Origin: Pseudoduganella namucuonensis
GTDB taxonomy: Bacteria > Pseudomonadota > Gammaproteobacteria > Burkholderiales > Burkholderiaceae_D
Assembly: GCF_900116645.1 (NCBI RefSeq)
Contig: NZ_FPBO01000003.1
Coordinates: forward strand, 124,001-188,000
DNA length: 64,000 bases
Reading direction: 5' to 3'
A program made the position numbers and the translations under genes. Positions within the stretch are counted from its first letter, which is position 1. Every line of letters begins with the position of its first letter. The notes under the pieces are model-generated. The model had not been told where the DNA came from and did not search any database. It saw nothing but the letters and a program-made list of their open reading frames with translations. This document shows, one piece after another, positions 44,425 through 53,353 of this stretch.

Positions 44425-46067
44425 TGCTGCGCCGCTCCTTCCTGGTGTGGGCCGCCGGCAGCGGCCTGGCCGCCGCCGGCAGCGTGGCCGGCTTCCAGCG
44501 CTGGCGGGAGATCACGCCCAGGGTCCACTACCCCGGCCGCGCCGAGGGCCATTACCTGCGCGACCGCAAGGCCCTGCCGCCGCCGTCGACGGTGATCGAG
44601 ACCGACATCGCCATCCTCGGCTCGGGCATCGCCGGCCTGTCCGCCGCCTGGAAGCTGCGCAAACTGGGACACGGCGCGGGGCCGGGGCGCGTGTTGATGA
44701 TAGACGGCCCCCAGCCCCACGGCAACGCGGCCGGCGGCCGCTTCGGCGACCTGGAATACCCCACCGGCGGCCACTACCTGCCGCTGCCGTCGCCGGAGTC
44801 CGCGCACGTGCGCGAGATCCTGGCCGACATCGGCGTCATCCAGAAGGACCCGTACGGCGACAAGCCGACCTACGACGAGCGCTTCCTGCTGCACGCGCCG
44901 GAGGAGCGCCTGCTGTACCAGGGCAAGTGGCAGGAAGGCTTCATCCCCACCGAGGGCGTGGCGCCGGAGGAGCTGGCGGAACACAAGCGCTTTTTCGCCG
45001 AGGTCGAGCGCCTGCGCCAGACGCGCGGCGCCGACGGCAGGCGGATTTTCGTGTTCCCCACCGTGTTGTCGTCGGAGGACCCCGAGTGGCGCAAGCTGGA
45101 CGACATCACCCTCAAGCGGTGGCTGGAACAAAACGGCTACCGCTCGCCCACCCTGCACTGGTACCTGAACTACTGCTGCCGCGACGACTACGGCACCCGC
45201 TACGACCAGGTGTCCGCCTGGGCCGGGCTGCACTACTACTGCAGCCGCTGGGGCGAGGCCGCCAACGCGGCGCCCGGCGCCTGGCTGACCTGGCCCGGCG
45301 GCCTGCAGCCGGTGGCGTCGGCCATGGAAAAATCGGCCGGCGTCGAGCGCATGGCCGGCGCCGCCGTCAGCGTGCGCCACACGGCGGCCGGCGTGGAAAC
45401 GCTGTGCTTCGCGCTGGAGGACGGGCCCAGCGGTCCCCGGCCGCGCACCTGGCTGGTGAAATCCCGCAAGGCCATCTGCGCGATGCCGCTGTACGTGGCG
45501 GCGCGCGTGGTGGAGGGCATGGAGCGCCACGGCTTCGACGCTGAGCGCCACACGCCGCTGTACGCGCCCTGGCTGGTGGCCAATTTCCTGCTCAAGCGCT
45601 TCCCCCTGGAGCCGCAGGGGCGGGGCGACGCGCCGCTGTGCTGGGACAACGTGGTGTACCAGGAGCCGGGCCTCGGTTACGTGGTGTCCACCCACCAGGA
45701 CATCCGAGTGCGTCCGCCGGAGAAAACCGTGTTCAGCGCCTACGTGGCGCTGTCGGACCGCAATCCGTCGGCGGCGCGGCGCTGGCTCGCCAGCGCCACC
45801 CCGGCCGAGCTGCTGGCGCTGGCCGGCGCCGACCTGCACACGGCCTACGGCGCCGAGTTCGCCTCCTGCGTGGAACGGGTCGACATCACGCTGCGCGGCC
45901 ACGCCATGGCGGCGCCGCTGCCCGGTTTCCGGAGCAACGCGGGGCTCAAGGCGCTGCGCGAGCTGGACGGCCCCATCCTGTTCGCGCACGCCGATTTGTC
46001 CGGCTTTTCCGTGTTCGAGGAGGCCGCCTGGTGGGGATGCCGGGCGGCCGCGCTGGCGGCGGCCTGA
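44424..46067 (+). CDS. Tat-type FAD-dependent oxidoreductase (amine-oxidase-like)
   Basis: A 547-residue flavoprotein with an N-terminal twin-arginine-like signal (MLRRSFLVWAAGSGLAAAG), pointing to folded export. The FAD fold is DIAILGSGIAGLSAAWKLRKLG (44605-44670). GGRFGDLEYPTGGHYLPLPS matches the FAD-proximal region of amine oxidase-like enzymes, and DGPILFAHADLSGFSVFEEA gives the C-terminal FAD motif. It is coupled to the aminopropyltransferase by a TGATG overlap, so a polyamine-derived product could be its substrate. That is inference from context. Confidence 0.82.
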   Translation: MLRRSFLVWAAGSGLAAAGSVAGFQRWREITPRVHYPGRAEGHYLRDRKALPPPSTVIETDIAILGSGIAGLSAAWKLRKLGHGAGPGRVLMIDGPQPHGNAAGGRFGDLEYPTGGHYLPLPSPESAHVREILADIGVIQKDPYGDKPTYDERFLLHAPEERLLYQGKWQEGFIPTEGVAPEELAEHKRFFAEVERLRQTRGADGRRIFVFPTVLSSEDPEWRKLDDITLKRWLEQNGYRSPTLHWYLNYCCRDDYGTRYDQVSAWAGLHYYCSRWGEAANAAPGAWLTWPGGLQPVASAMEKSAGVERMAGAAVSVRHTAAGVETLCFALEDGPSGPRPRTWLVKSRKAICAMPLYVAARVVEGMERHGFDAERHTPLYAPWLVANFLLKRFPLEPQGRGDAPLCWDNVVYQEPGLGYVVSTHQDIRVRPPEKTVFSAYVALSDRNPSAARRWLASATPAELLALAGADLHTAYGAEFASCVERVDITLRGHAMAAPLPGFRSNAGLKALRELDGPILFAHADLSGFSVFEEAAWWGCRAAALAAA

Positions 46068-46173
46068 TCCGTTTACCTATTCCAATTCAATATAGGTTTT
46101 GGCAAAAGAAGCATATTCCTGAAGTAGCTGGTGGCTTTAGACTGGCTGGCATCACTTACACAGATGACCCGCC

Positions 46174-47322
46174 ATGAAAATCACCAAGCTGACCACTTAC
46201 CGCGTTCCACCCCGTTGGATGTTGCTGAAAATCGAGACCGACGAGGGCGTCGTCGGCTGGGGCGAGCCCGTCATCGAGGGCAAGGCCCGCACGGTGGAAG
46301 CCGCCGTCCACGAATACTCCCAGTACCTGATCGGCCAGGATCCCCGCAACATCAACGACCTGTGGCAAGTCATGTACCGCGGCGGTTTCTACCGCGGCGG
46401 CGCCATCCTGATGAGCGCCATGGCCGGCATCGACCAGGCGCTGTGGGACATCAAGGGCAAGGCCCTGGGCGTGCCCGTGTATGAGCTGCTGGGCGGCTGC
46501 GTGCGCGACAAGATGAAGACCTACAGCTGGGTGGGCGGCGACCGTCCGTCCGACGTGATCGAAGGCATCCGCACGCTGCGCGCGGCCGGCTTCGACACCT
46601 TCAAGATGAACGGCACCGAGGAACTGGGCTTCATCGACAGCGCCAAGGCCATCGACGCCGCCGTGGCCCGCATCGCCGAGATCCGCGGCGCCTTCGGCAA
46701 CGACATCGAATTCGGCATCGACTTCCATGGCCGCGTGGCCGCGCCGATGGCCAAGGTGCTGATGAAGGAACTGGAGCCCTACCGTCCGCTGTTCATCGAG
46801 GAGCCGGTGCTGGCCGAGCAGGCCGAGTACTACCCGCGCCTGGCCGAGTCGACCTCGATCCCGATCGCCGCCGGCGAGCGCATGTACTCGCGCTTCGAGT
46901 TCAAGAACGTGTTCCACGCCGGCGGCCTGTCCATCGTGCAGCCGGACCTGTCGCACGCCGGCGGCATCACCGAGTGCCTGAAGATCGCCGCCATGGCCGA
47001 GGCCTACGACATCGCGCTGGCGCCGCACTGCCCGCTGGGCCCCGTCGCGCTGGCGGCCTGCCTGCACGTGGACTTCGTGTCGTACAACGCCGTGCTGCAG
47101 GAGCAGAGCATGGGCATCCACTACAACAAGGGCGCCGAAGTGCTGGATTACGTCACCAACAAGGAGGACTTCCGCATCGAGAACGGCTACATCAAGCCGC
47201 TGCCGAAGCCGGGCCTGGGCGTGGTGATCGACGAGCAGCGCGTGATCGAGGCCAGCCGCAACGCGCCCGACTGGGCCAACCCGCTGTGGCGCCACGCCGA
47301 CGGCAGCGTCGCGGAGTGGTAA
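46174..47322 (+). CDS. dgoD: D-galactonate dehydratase
   Basis: A 382-residue enolase-superfamily enzyme converting D-galactonate to 2-dehydro-3-deoxygalactonate. [20 protein letters not shown] is almost diagnostic. Metal ligands are visible in GIDFHGRV (Asp), [10 protein letters not shown] (Glu) and [12 protein letters not shown] (Glu); the catalytic His is in [14 protein letters not shown]. It opens a dgoD-dgoK-dgoA operon (De Ley-Doudoroff pathway). The 106-base gap upstream probably holds the promoter. Confidence 0.95.
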   Translation: MKITKLTTYRVPPRWMLLKIETDEGVVGWGEPVIEGKARTVEAAVHEYSQYLIGQDPRNINDLWQVMYRGGFYRGGAILMSAMAGIDQALWDIKGKALGVPVYELLGGCVRDKMKTYSWVGGDRPSDVIEGIRTLRAAGFDTFKMNGTEELGFIDSAKAIDAAVARIAEIRGAFGNDIEFGIDFHGRVAAPMAKVLMKELEPYRPLFIEEPVLAEQAEYYPRLAESTSIPIAAGERMYSRFEFKNVFHAGGLSIVQPDLSHAGGITECLKIAAMAEAYDIALAPHCPLGPVALAACLHVDFVSYNAVLQEQSMGIHYNKGAEVLDYVTNKEDFRIENGYIKPLPKPGLGVVIDEQRVIEASRNAPDWANPLWRHADGSVAEW

Positions 47323-47324
47323 GC

Positions 47325-48305
47325 ATGGAAAACCGGGCGGATGGACAGGCCGATGAGCGGCGGGCGCTGGCCCTGGCCAGCCTGATCGGCGTCGACTGGG
47401 GCAGCACCGGCCTGCGCGCCTTCCTGGTGGGGACGGACGGGCTGGCGCTGGCCGAACGCGCCACCTCGCGCGGCGCCTCCACCCTGTCCGGCAAGGAGGC
47501 CTTCGCCGAAGTGCTGGAGCAGGTGGCCGGCGACTGGATGCGCGCCCGGCCCGACCTCAAGGTGCTGGCCTGCGGCATGGTCGGCAGCCTGCACGGCTGG
47601 CTGGACGTGCCGTACGCGGTCTGCCCGGCCAACGCCCCGGCGCTGGCGGCCGGCGTCGCCGTCACCCCGAACGGCGAGGCCCACATCGTGCCCGGCCTGC
47701 TGTACGACGACGGCGAACTGCCGCCGGACGTGATGCGCGGCGAGGAGACGCAAATCCTGGGCGCGCTGGCGCTGCGGCCCGAATTGCAGGGCGCGTCCTG
47801 CATCGTCCTGCCCGGCACCCATTCGAAATGGGCGCAGGTGCGCGACGGCGAGGTGCAGCGCTTCGCCACCCACATGACGGGCGAGCTGTACGCCGTGCTG
47901 CGCCAGCACTCGGTGCTGGGCCGCCTGATGGAGAGCGGCGGCGGGTTCGACGAGGCCGCCTTCAACGACGGCATCGACGCCGCGCGCGTGAACGGCCACC
48001 TGGGCGTGGGCCACCAGATGTTCGCGGCCCGCACCCTGGGCGTGACGGGCAGGCTGCCCGCCGCCGCGCTGGCGGACTACCTGTCCGGCCTGCTGATCGG
48101 CCATGAACTGCGCGCCGGCCTGGCCTGGCGCGGCGAGGCCGGGCTGGACCAGGCGCCGCTGGCGCTGGTGGGCAGCCGCGAACTGTGCCGCCGCTACGAA
48201 CTGGCGCTGCGGCGCTACGGCGACGTGCCGTCGCTGGCGCTGGACAACACGGCCCCGGCCGGCCTGCTGACGCTGGCGCGCGCCGCCGGCCTCGCCCCCA
48301 ACTGA
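47325..48305 (+). CDS. dgoK: 2-dehydro-3-deoxygalactonokinase
   Basis: A 326-residue kinase phosphorylating 2-dehydro-3-deoxygalactonate. The ATPase-fold motif IGVDWGSTGLRAFLV is near the N-terminus, with ACGMVGSLHGWLDVPY, RGEETQILGAL and LPGTHSKWAQVRDGEV typical of DgoK. It starts two bases after dgoD. The first 20 residues are polar and a little longer than usual. dgoA follows after 14 bases. Confidence 0.92.
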   Translation: MENRADGQADERRALALASLIGVDWGSTGLRAFLVGTDGLALAERATSRGASTLSGKEAFAEVLEQVAGDWMRARPDLKVLACGMVGSLHGWLDVPYAVCPANAPALAAGVAVTPNGEAHIVPGLLYDDGELPPDVMRGEETQILGALALRPELQGASCIVLPGTHSKWAQVRDGEVQRFATHMTGELYAVLRQHSVLGRLMESGGGFDEAAFNDGIDAARVNGHLGVGHQMFAARTLGVTGRLPAAALADYLSGLLIGHELRAGLAWRGEAGLDQAPLALVGSRELCRRYELALRRYGDVPSLALDNTAPAGLLTLARAAGLAPN

Positions 48306-48319
48306 ATCCCGGAGCCATT

Positions 48320-48955
48320 ATGAGCAACGAAGCACTGTTTGAGAACGCCTTCCAGGCGCTGCCCCTGGTCGCCATCCTGCGCGGCCTGCGTCCCGAGGAG
48401 GCGGTGGACATCGGCGCCGTCCTGTACGAGGCGGGCTTCCGCATGATCGAGGTGCCGATGAATTCGCCGCAGCCGCTGGAGTCCATCAAGCGGCTGGCCG
48501 CCAGCCTGCCGCCGGACGCGGTGCTGGGCGCCGGCACGGTGCTGAGCACCGAGGTGGTGCACGCCGTGCGCGACGCGGGCGGGCGCCTGATCGTGATGCC
48601 GCACGCGGACACCGAGGTGATCCGCGCCGCCAAGGCGGCCGGCATGTACTGCGTGCCCGGCGCGGCCACGCCGACCGAGGCCTTCGCCGCCGTGAAGGCG
48701 GGCGCGGACGCGGTCAAGCTGTTCCCGGCCGAGCTGGTGACGCCGCCGCTGGTGCGCGCCATGCGCGCCGTGCTGCCGCCGGAGCTGCGCCTGCTGCCGG
48801 TGGGCGGCATCACCCCGACCAACATGGGCGAATACCGCGCCGCCGGCGTGGCCGGCTTCGGCCTGGGTTCGGCGCTGTACAAGCCGGGCATGAGCGCCGC
48901 CGCCGTGGCCGACAACGCGCGCGCCTTCGTGCGCGGCTGGCGCGGCGAGTCGTAG
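48320..48955 (+). CDS. dgoA: 2-dehydro-3-deoxy-6-phosphogalactonate aldolase
   Basis: A 211-residue KDPG-type class I aldolase yielding pyruvate and glyceraldehyde 3-phosphate. Marks are LVAILRGLRPEEA with the catalytic Glu region, VLGAGTVLS, GADAVKLFPAELV with the Schiff-base Lys, and LLPVGGITPTNMGEY. A CGGAGCC site precedes ATG 48320. It completes the galactonate pathway with dgoD and dgoK. Confidence 0.95.
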   Translation: MSNEALFENAFQALPLVAILRGLRPEEAVDIGAVLYEAGFRMIEVPMNSPQPLESIKRLAASLPPDAVLGAGTVLSTEVVHAVRDAGGRLIVMPHADTEVIRAAKAAGMYCVPGAATPTEAFAAVKAGADAVKLFPAELVTPPLVRAMRAVLPPELRLLPVGGITPTNMGEYRAAGVAGFGLGSALYKPGMSAAAVADNARAFVRGWRGES

Positions 48956-49001
48956 GCATGGCGCCGCGCCAGCCGGACGCCGCGCGCGCGGGAGCGGCGC
49001 G

Positions 49002-49964
49002 ATGATGGCCGGCGCGGAGCGGGACGGCCCCGTCCCGGCTGACGCCGCCCCGCGTTCCCTGCGTACGGCCGGCCATGTGGACGGCCTGCGCTGGCACGGC
49101 GGCCACTGGTGGTGGACCGATCCCGACGGCGCCGCGCTGCACCTGTGGGACGGCCTGCGACTGGACGAGCACAGCAAGCCGCTGCGCTGCCGCCTGCCGG
49201 ACCGCGTGGCCGGCTTCGCCTTCTGCCGGTCCGGTCGCGTGCTGCTGGGCCTGGCCAAATGGCTGTGCTTCGTGGACCCGGCTCCGCCGCCGGCCGCGGG
49301 TCTGGGCCGGCGCGCGCCGCAGCCCGGCGTGGCGGTCGATCCCGCCGAACCGCGCACCAGCATCAGCGACGGCGCCACCGACCGCCACGGCAACTTCGTC
49401 TTCGGCACCCGCAACGTCACCGCCGAGGCGCGCCAGATCGGCAGCTATTACCAGTATTCGCAGGCCCAGGGACTGCGCCGGCTGGCCCTGCCCGCCGCCT
49501 CGGCCGCGTACAGCATCGCCTTCAGCGTGGACGGGCGCACCATGTACTTCAGCGACGCCGCCACCCGCCAGATCATGCAGTGCGACTACGACCCCGACAC
49601 GGCGCGGGTGGACAATGTGCGCCTGTTCGCCGACGTGCCGGACGCGCAGCCGCGCGGCGCCGTGCTGGACGAGGAGGGCTGCCTGTGGAGCGCCCAGGGC
49701 GGCGCGGCCCGCGTGGTGCGCTACGCGCCGGACGGCGCCGTGCTGCGCAGCGTGGCGCTGCCGGTGGCGCATCCCACCCGGCCCGCCTTCGGCGGCCCGC
49801 TGCTGGACCGCTTGATGGTGGGCGCCATGCCGCAGCCGGGCGCCACGGGCGGCGTTCACCTGCTCGACGCGGCAGGCGTGCGCGGCCTGCGCGACGTTTT
49901 GTTCGATGATGGTCCCTCCGCCACCGCGGCGATCGCGAGTGCCAACCGAAGGAGACCAAAATGA
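49002..49964 (+). CDS. SMP-30/gluconolactonase family sugar lactonase
   Basis: A 320-residue beta-propeller of the SMP-30 family. Metal-site regions are GLRWHGGHWWWTDPDG, ISDGATDRHGNFVFGT (Asn/Asp ligands) and AYSIAFSVDGRTMYFSDA. By context it probably opens galactono-lactone to galactonate, feeding DgoD, but arabino- or other lactones are possible given the arabinose-type binding protein that follows. ATGs at 49002 and 49005 are equivalent starts. Its TGA overlaps the next ATG by four bases. Confidence 0.85.
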   Translation: MMAGAERDGPVPADAAPRSLRTAGHVDGLRWHGGHWWWTDPDGAALHLWDGLRLDEHSKPLRCRLPDRVAGFAFCRSGRVLLGLAKWLCFVDPAPPPAAGLGRRAPQPGVAVDPAEPRTSISDGATDRHGNFVFGTRNVTAEARQIGSYYQYSQAQGLRRLALPAASAAYSIAFSVDGRTMYFSDAATRQIMQCDYDPDTARVDNVRLFADVPDAQPRGAVLDEEGCLWSAQGGAARVVRYAPDGAVLRSVALPVAHPTRPAFGGPLLDRLMVGAMPQPGATGGVHLLDAAGVRGLRDVLFDDGPSATAAIASANRRRPK

Positions 49965-50956
49965 AGCCCAAGCTTTCCCTTGTCCTGTCGTTGTCGTGCC
50001 TGGCCCTGGGCGCGCTCGCCCTGCCCGGCGCCGTGTCCGCCGCCGACCCCGTCAAGATCGGTTTCCTCGTCAAGCAGGCCGAGGAGCCGTGGTTCCAGGA
50101 CGAATGGCGCTACGCCGAACAGGCGGCCAAGGAGAAGGGCTTCACGCTGGTCAAGATCGGCGTGCCCAACGGCGAGAAGATGATGTCGGCGATCGACAGC
50201 CTGGCCGCGCAGAAGGCGCAAGGCTTCATCATCTGCGCGCCGGACGTGAAACTGGGCGCCGCCGTCGAGCGCCTGGCCAGGCGCCACAAGCTGAAGGTGA
50301 TGTCGGTCGACGACCGCCTGGTGGACGGCGCCGGCAAGCCCATCGCCAGCATTCCGCACATGGGCATCTCGGGCCACGAGATCGGCCGCCAGGTCGGCAT
50401 CGGCCTGGCCGAGGAAATGAAGGCGCGCGGCTGGAACATGGCCGAGGTGGGCGCGCTGCGCGTGGCCTACGACCGGCTGCCGACGGCGCGCGAGCGCGCC
50501 CAGGGCGCGGTGGAGGCGCTCAAGGAGGCCGGCTTCCCGGCGGCCAACGTGGTGGACGCGCCGCAGACCAGGACCGACACCGGGAGCGCCTTCGACGCCG
50601 CCGGCGTCGCGCTGGCCAGGCAGGCCCGCTTCAAGCGCTGGGTGGCCTTCGGCCTGAACGACGAGGCGGTGCTGGGCGCGGTGCGCGCCGCCGAGGCCCG
50701 CGGCGTCAAGGCCGACGACATGATAGGCATCGGCATCGGCGGCAGCAAGACGGCGCTCAACGAGTTCGTCAAACCCGCGCCCACCGGCTTCCACGGCACG
50801 GTGCAGATCAGCCCCAAGCGCCACGGCTACGAGACCGCGCTGATGATGCACCAGTGGATCACCGCCAACCAGGCGCCGCCGGCGCTGACCCTGACCTCGG
50901 GGGCGCTGAGGACCCGCAAGAACCAGGCGGAGCCGCAGGCCCGGGCCGGGGATTGA
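49961..50956 (+). CDS. Arabinose-type periplasmic sugar-binding protein (orphan)
   Basis: A 331-residue AraF-like type I binding protein with signal peptide (LSLVLSLSCLALGALAL, cut after VSA). PVKIGFLVKQAEEPWFQDEW and GFGINDEA-like WVAFGLNDEAVLG are typical of L-arabinose-binding proteins, which can also bind galactose or fucose. It is coupled to the lactonase gene (ATGA). No AraG or AraH gene follows, so it must use a distant transporter or act as a sensor partner. The last 25 residues (KNQAEPQARAGD) are an unusual polar tail. Confidence 0.88.
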   Translation: MKPKLSLVLSLSCLALGALALPGAVSAADPVKIGFLVKQAEEPWFQDEWRYAEQAAKEKGFTLVKIGVPNGEKMMSAIDSLAAQKAQGFIICAPDVKLGAAVERLARRHKLKVMSVDDRLVDGAGKPIASIPHMGISGHEIGRQVGIGLAEEMKARGWNMAEVGALRVAYDRLPTARERAQGAVEALKEAGFPAANVVDAPQTRTDTGSAFDAAGVALARQARFKRWVAFGLNDEAVLGAVRAAEARGVKADDMIGIGIGGSKTALNEFVKPAPTGFHGTVQISPKRHGYETALMMHQWITANQAPPALTLTSGALRTRKNQAEPQARAGD

Positions 50957-51036
50957 CAGGTCCACCCGCCCGCGGTTCGGGGCGGCCGGCGGGGCGGCCG
51001 GCGAGGCGCGTTTCATTAATGCAACAGACATCCCGA

Positions 51037-51065
51037 TTGACGGTGGCGGGTCCCAGCCCTATCAT
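51037..51065 (+). promoter_or_regulatory. Candidate sigma70 promoter of the LysR gene
   Basis: TTGACG (51037-51042) and TATCAT (51060-51065) with a 17-base spacer lie just upstream of the LysR-type gene. This suggests the regulator has its own promoter although it reads in the operon direction. Confidence 0.6.
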
Positions 51066-51093
51066 GTTTAACAAACTCTAGCGTCAGCCCCGC

Positions 51094-52047
51094 ATGCCCG
51101 ATCCACGATCAGACCGTTTTGTCCGCTCCCACCTCAAGACGCGCCACCTTGTTCTACTTGTGGAACTGGGCCGGCACGGCTCCATCCTGCACGCGGCGCA
51201 GGCGGCCAACCTGACCCAGCCCGCCGCCTCCAAGCTGCTGGCCGAGCTGGAACACGCCCTCAACGTGCAACTGTTCGAGCGCCTGCCGCGCGGCGTGGTG
51301 CCGACCTGGTACGGCGAGGTGATGATACGCCGCGCCGGCGCCGCCTTGGCCGAGATGGATTCGGCCCACCAGGAGGTGATGGAGCTGCTGTCCGGCCTGA
51401 GTGGCCGGGTCTCGATCGGCACGGTGCTGACGCCGTCCGCCGGCCTGGTGACGGACGCCGTCAAGCTGATCAAATCGCGCAACGCGCGGCTGCAGGTGTC
51501 GATCAGCGTGGACACCAGCAAGCTGCTGACCGAGCGCCTGCGCGCGGGCGAACTGGACCTGGTGATCGGCCGCATCCTGGACAGCACGCTGGCCGCCGAG
51601 CTCCATTTCGAGCCGCTGACCGACGAGCCGCACAGCCTGATCGCCGGCGCCGGCCATCCGCTGGCGGGCCGGAACGACCTGACCCTGGCCGACCTGGCGA
51701 GCACGCCGTGGGTGTTGCCGCCGGCCGGCAGCATCCTGCGCGACCGGCTCACCACGCTGTTCCTGTCGCAGGGGCTGGAGCCGCCGGTGGAGACCATCGA
51801 GACCTTGGCGCTGCCGGTGGTGACCAGCCTGCTGACCGGCAGCCGCATGGTGGCCGCGCTGCCGGAGGAGCTGGTGCGGCCCTACCTGGACGCGGGCCTG
51901 CTGATCGTGCTGCCCTACGAGCTGGGCCTGCGCATGGACATGTACGGCATCATCACGCGCCGGCAGCACCGCCTGTCGCCGGGCGCCGAGGCCATGCACG
52001 CCACGCTGCGCGAAGTGGCGGCCCGGCGCTACCCGGCGGCGCGCTAG
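51094..52047 (+). CDS. LysR-family transcriptional regulator (galactose/galactonate locus)
   Basis: A 317-residue LysR regulator. The winged helix is HLVLLVELGRHGSILHAAQAANLTQPAASKLLAELE (51148-51255) and the effector domain follows from about residue 100 (VSIGTVLTPSAGLV). It resembles the GbpR group that controls galactose- or arabinose-binding-protein operons. It lies at the 3' end of the dgo cluster on the same strand, so it probably governs that operon in response to a sugar acid or sugar. Confidence 0.88.
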   Translation: MPDPRSDRFVRSHLKTRHLVLLVELGRHGSILHAAQAANLTQPAASKLLAELEHALNVQLFERLPRGVVPTWYGEVMIRRAGAALAEMDSAHQEVMELLSGLSGRVSIGTVLTPSAGLVTDAVKLIKSRNARLQVSISVDTSKLLTERLRAGELDLVIGRILDSTLAAELHFEPLTDEPHSLIAGAGHPLAGRNDLTLADLASTPWVLPPAGSILRDRLTTLFLSQGLEPPVETIETLALPVVTSLLTGSRMVAALPEELVRPYLDAGLLIVLPYELGLRMDMYGIITRRQHRLSPGAEAMHATLREVAARRYPAAR

Positions 52048-52111
52048 GAGCGCGCGCCGGAGCGCGGCCGTATCTGCTACGCTGGGCCATCGCCCACCAC
52101 CGGTCCGCGCC

Positions 52112-52918
52112 ATGAAAGCCACCGCACTGTTACGCGCCCCCTCCAAGCTCAAGCTGCGCGAATCGGACGCCGCCAGGCGGCCGCTGGACGACGGCGACAA
52201 GGCGGCGGTCAAGGACAGGACGGAGAAGCTGCTGGAGCGCGTGGCGGAACTGCAGCCCATGCTGCACGCGCAGCGCCGGCACAAGGTGCTGCTGGTGTTG
52301 CAAGGCATGGACGCGTCCGGCAAGGACGGCGCCATCCGCACGCTGTTCGGCCAGATCAACCCGGTCGGCATCCGCGCCGAATGGTTCCAGGCGCCCACCG
52401 CCGTCGAGGCCGCGCACGACTACCTGTGGCGGGTGCACCGGAAGGTGCCCGGGCTGGGCGAGCTCACCGTGTTCAACCGCAGCCATTACGAGGACGTGCT
52501 GGTCGCGCGCGTGCTGGGCACGGTGGACGCCAGGGAGGCCGGGCGGCGCCTGGCGCAGATCCGCGACTTCGAGCGCATGCTGGCGGAAACCGGCACCACC
52601 ATCCTGAAAGTGTTCCTGCACATTTCCAAGGACGAGCAGCGCGAGCGGCTGCAGGCCCGCATCGACGACCCGGAAAAGCAATGGAAGTTCGACCCTTCGG
52701 ACATCGCGCAACGCGCGAAGTGGAACACCTTCCAGCGCCTGTACGAGGAGGTGATCGCCGCCACCGACGCCGACCACGCGCCCTGGTACGTGGTGCCGGC
52801 CGATTCGAAGCCGCACCGCGACCTCGCCATCGCCGCCCTGCTGCTGGAGACGCTGAAGGGGCTGAAGCCGCGTTGGCCCAAGCCCCATCCCATGGTCAAG
52901 GACCTGAAGATCAGGTAG
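52112..52918 (+). CDS. Polyphosphate kinase 2 family protein
   Basis: A 268-residue PPK2 that uses polyphosphate to phosphorylate nucleotides. Walker A is GMDASGKDGAIR, followed by NPVGIRAEWFQAPTAVEAAHDYLWRVH (52366-52440), the lid region NRSHYEDVLVARV and KQWKFDPSDIAQRAKW. The single-domain length fits the class that acts on AMP or ADP; class cannot be fixed by eye. It stands alone, and no ppk1 or ppx lies near. Confidence 0.9.
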   Translation: MKATALLRAPSKLKLRESDAARRPLDDGDKAAVKDRTEKLLERVAELQPMLHAQRRHKVLLVLQGMDASGKDGAIRTLFGQINPVGIRAEWFQAPTAVEAAHDYLWRVHRKVPGLGELTVFNRSHYEDVLVARVLGTVDAREAGRRLAQIRDFERMLAETGTTILKVFLHISKDEQRERLQARIDDPEKQWKFDPSDIAQRAKWNTFQRLYEEVIAATDADHAPWYVVPADSKPHRDLAIAALLLETLKGLKPRWPKPHPMVKDLKIR

Positions 52919-52948
52919 GGCGGATTCCTGGTCCGCCTTGCGCGCGTC

Positions 52949-53350
52949 TCACCGCGGCGCGGCCAGCAGCGGCAGCAGCCGCTCGCTGAGCCGGGCGAAG
53001 CGTTCGCCGTCCTGCCGCCGCAGCGTGTCCAGGTAGGCCGCGATGCGCTCGCCCGCCTGGCCCTGCTTTTCGATCTTCAGCAGTTCGATGTCCGCGCTGG
53101 CCAGGCGCAGCTTGCCCAGCGCGCTGTCGTCGTCCGCGGGGGTGTTCCTCGTCAACTCCAGCAGCACTTCCGTGATCCAGCCCAGCTGGCTGCCGTAGGA
53201 GGCGCGCTTGAACGCCGCGTATTCGATGCCGCCGTCGCCGGACGAGCGCGGGATGGCGTTGAAAAAGCGCTCCAGCGCGATTTCCTGGGTGACGCTGCCG
53301 CTCCAGGGCAGGAAGAATTGCGGCGACCACAGCCAAAGGAAGGGAAACAT
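52949..53350 (-). CDS. Hypothetical protein, paired with PHB-depolymerase-like gene
   Basis: A 133-residue protein of unknown function, starting three bases after the stop of the depolymerase-like gene, so probably cotranscribed. MFPFLWLWSPQFFLPWSGSV is strongly hydrophobic and Trp/Pro-rich; the rest is helical and charged (LGKLRLASADIELLKIEKQG). The opening resembles short polyhydroxyalkanoate-associated (phasin-like) proteins only in general character. No domain recognised. Confidence 0.65.
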   Translation of the reverse strand: MFPFLWLWSPQFFLPWSGSVTQEIALERFFNAIPRSSGDGGIEYAAFKRASYGSQLGWITEVLLELTRNTPADDDSALGKLRLASADIELLKIEKQGQAGERIAAYLDTLRRQDGERFARLSERLLPLLAAPR

Positions 53351-53353
53351 GGC

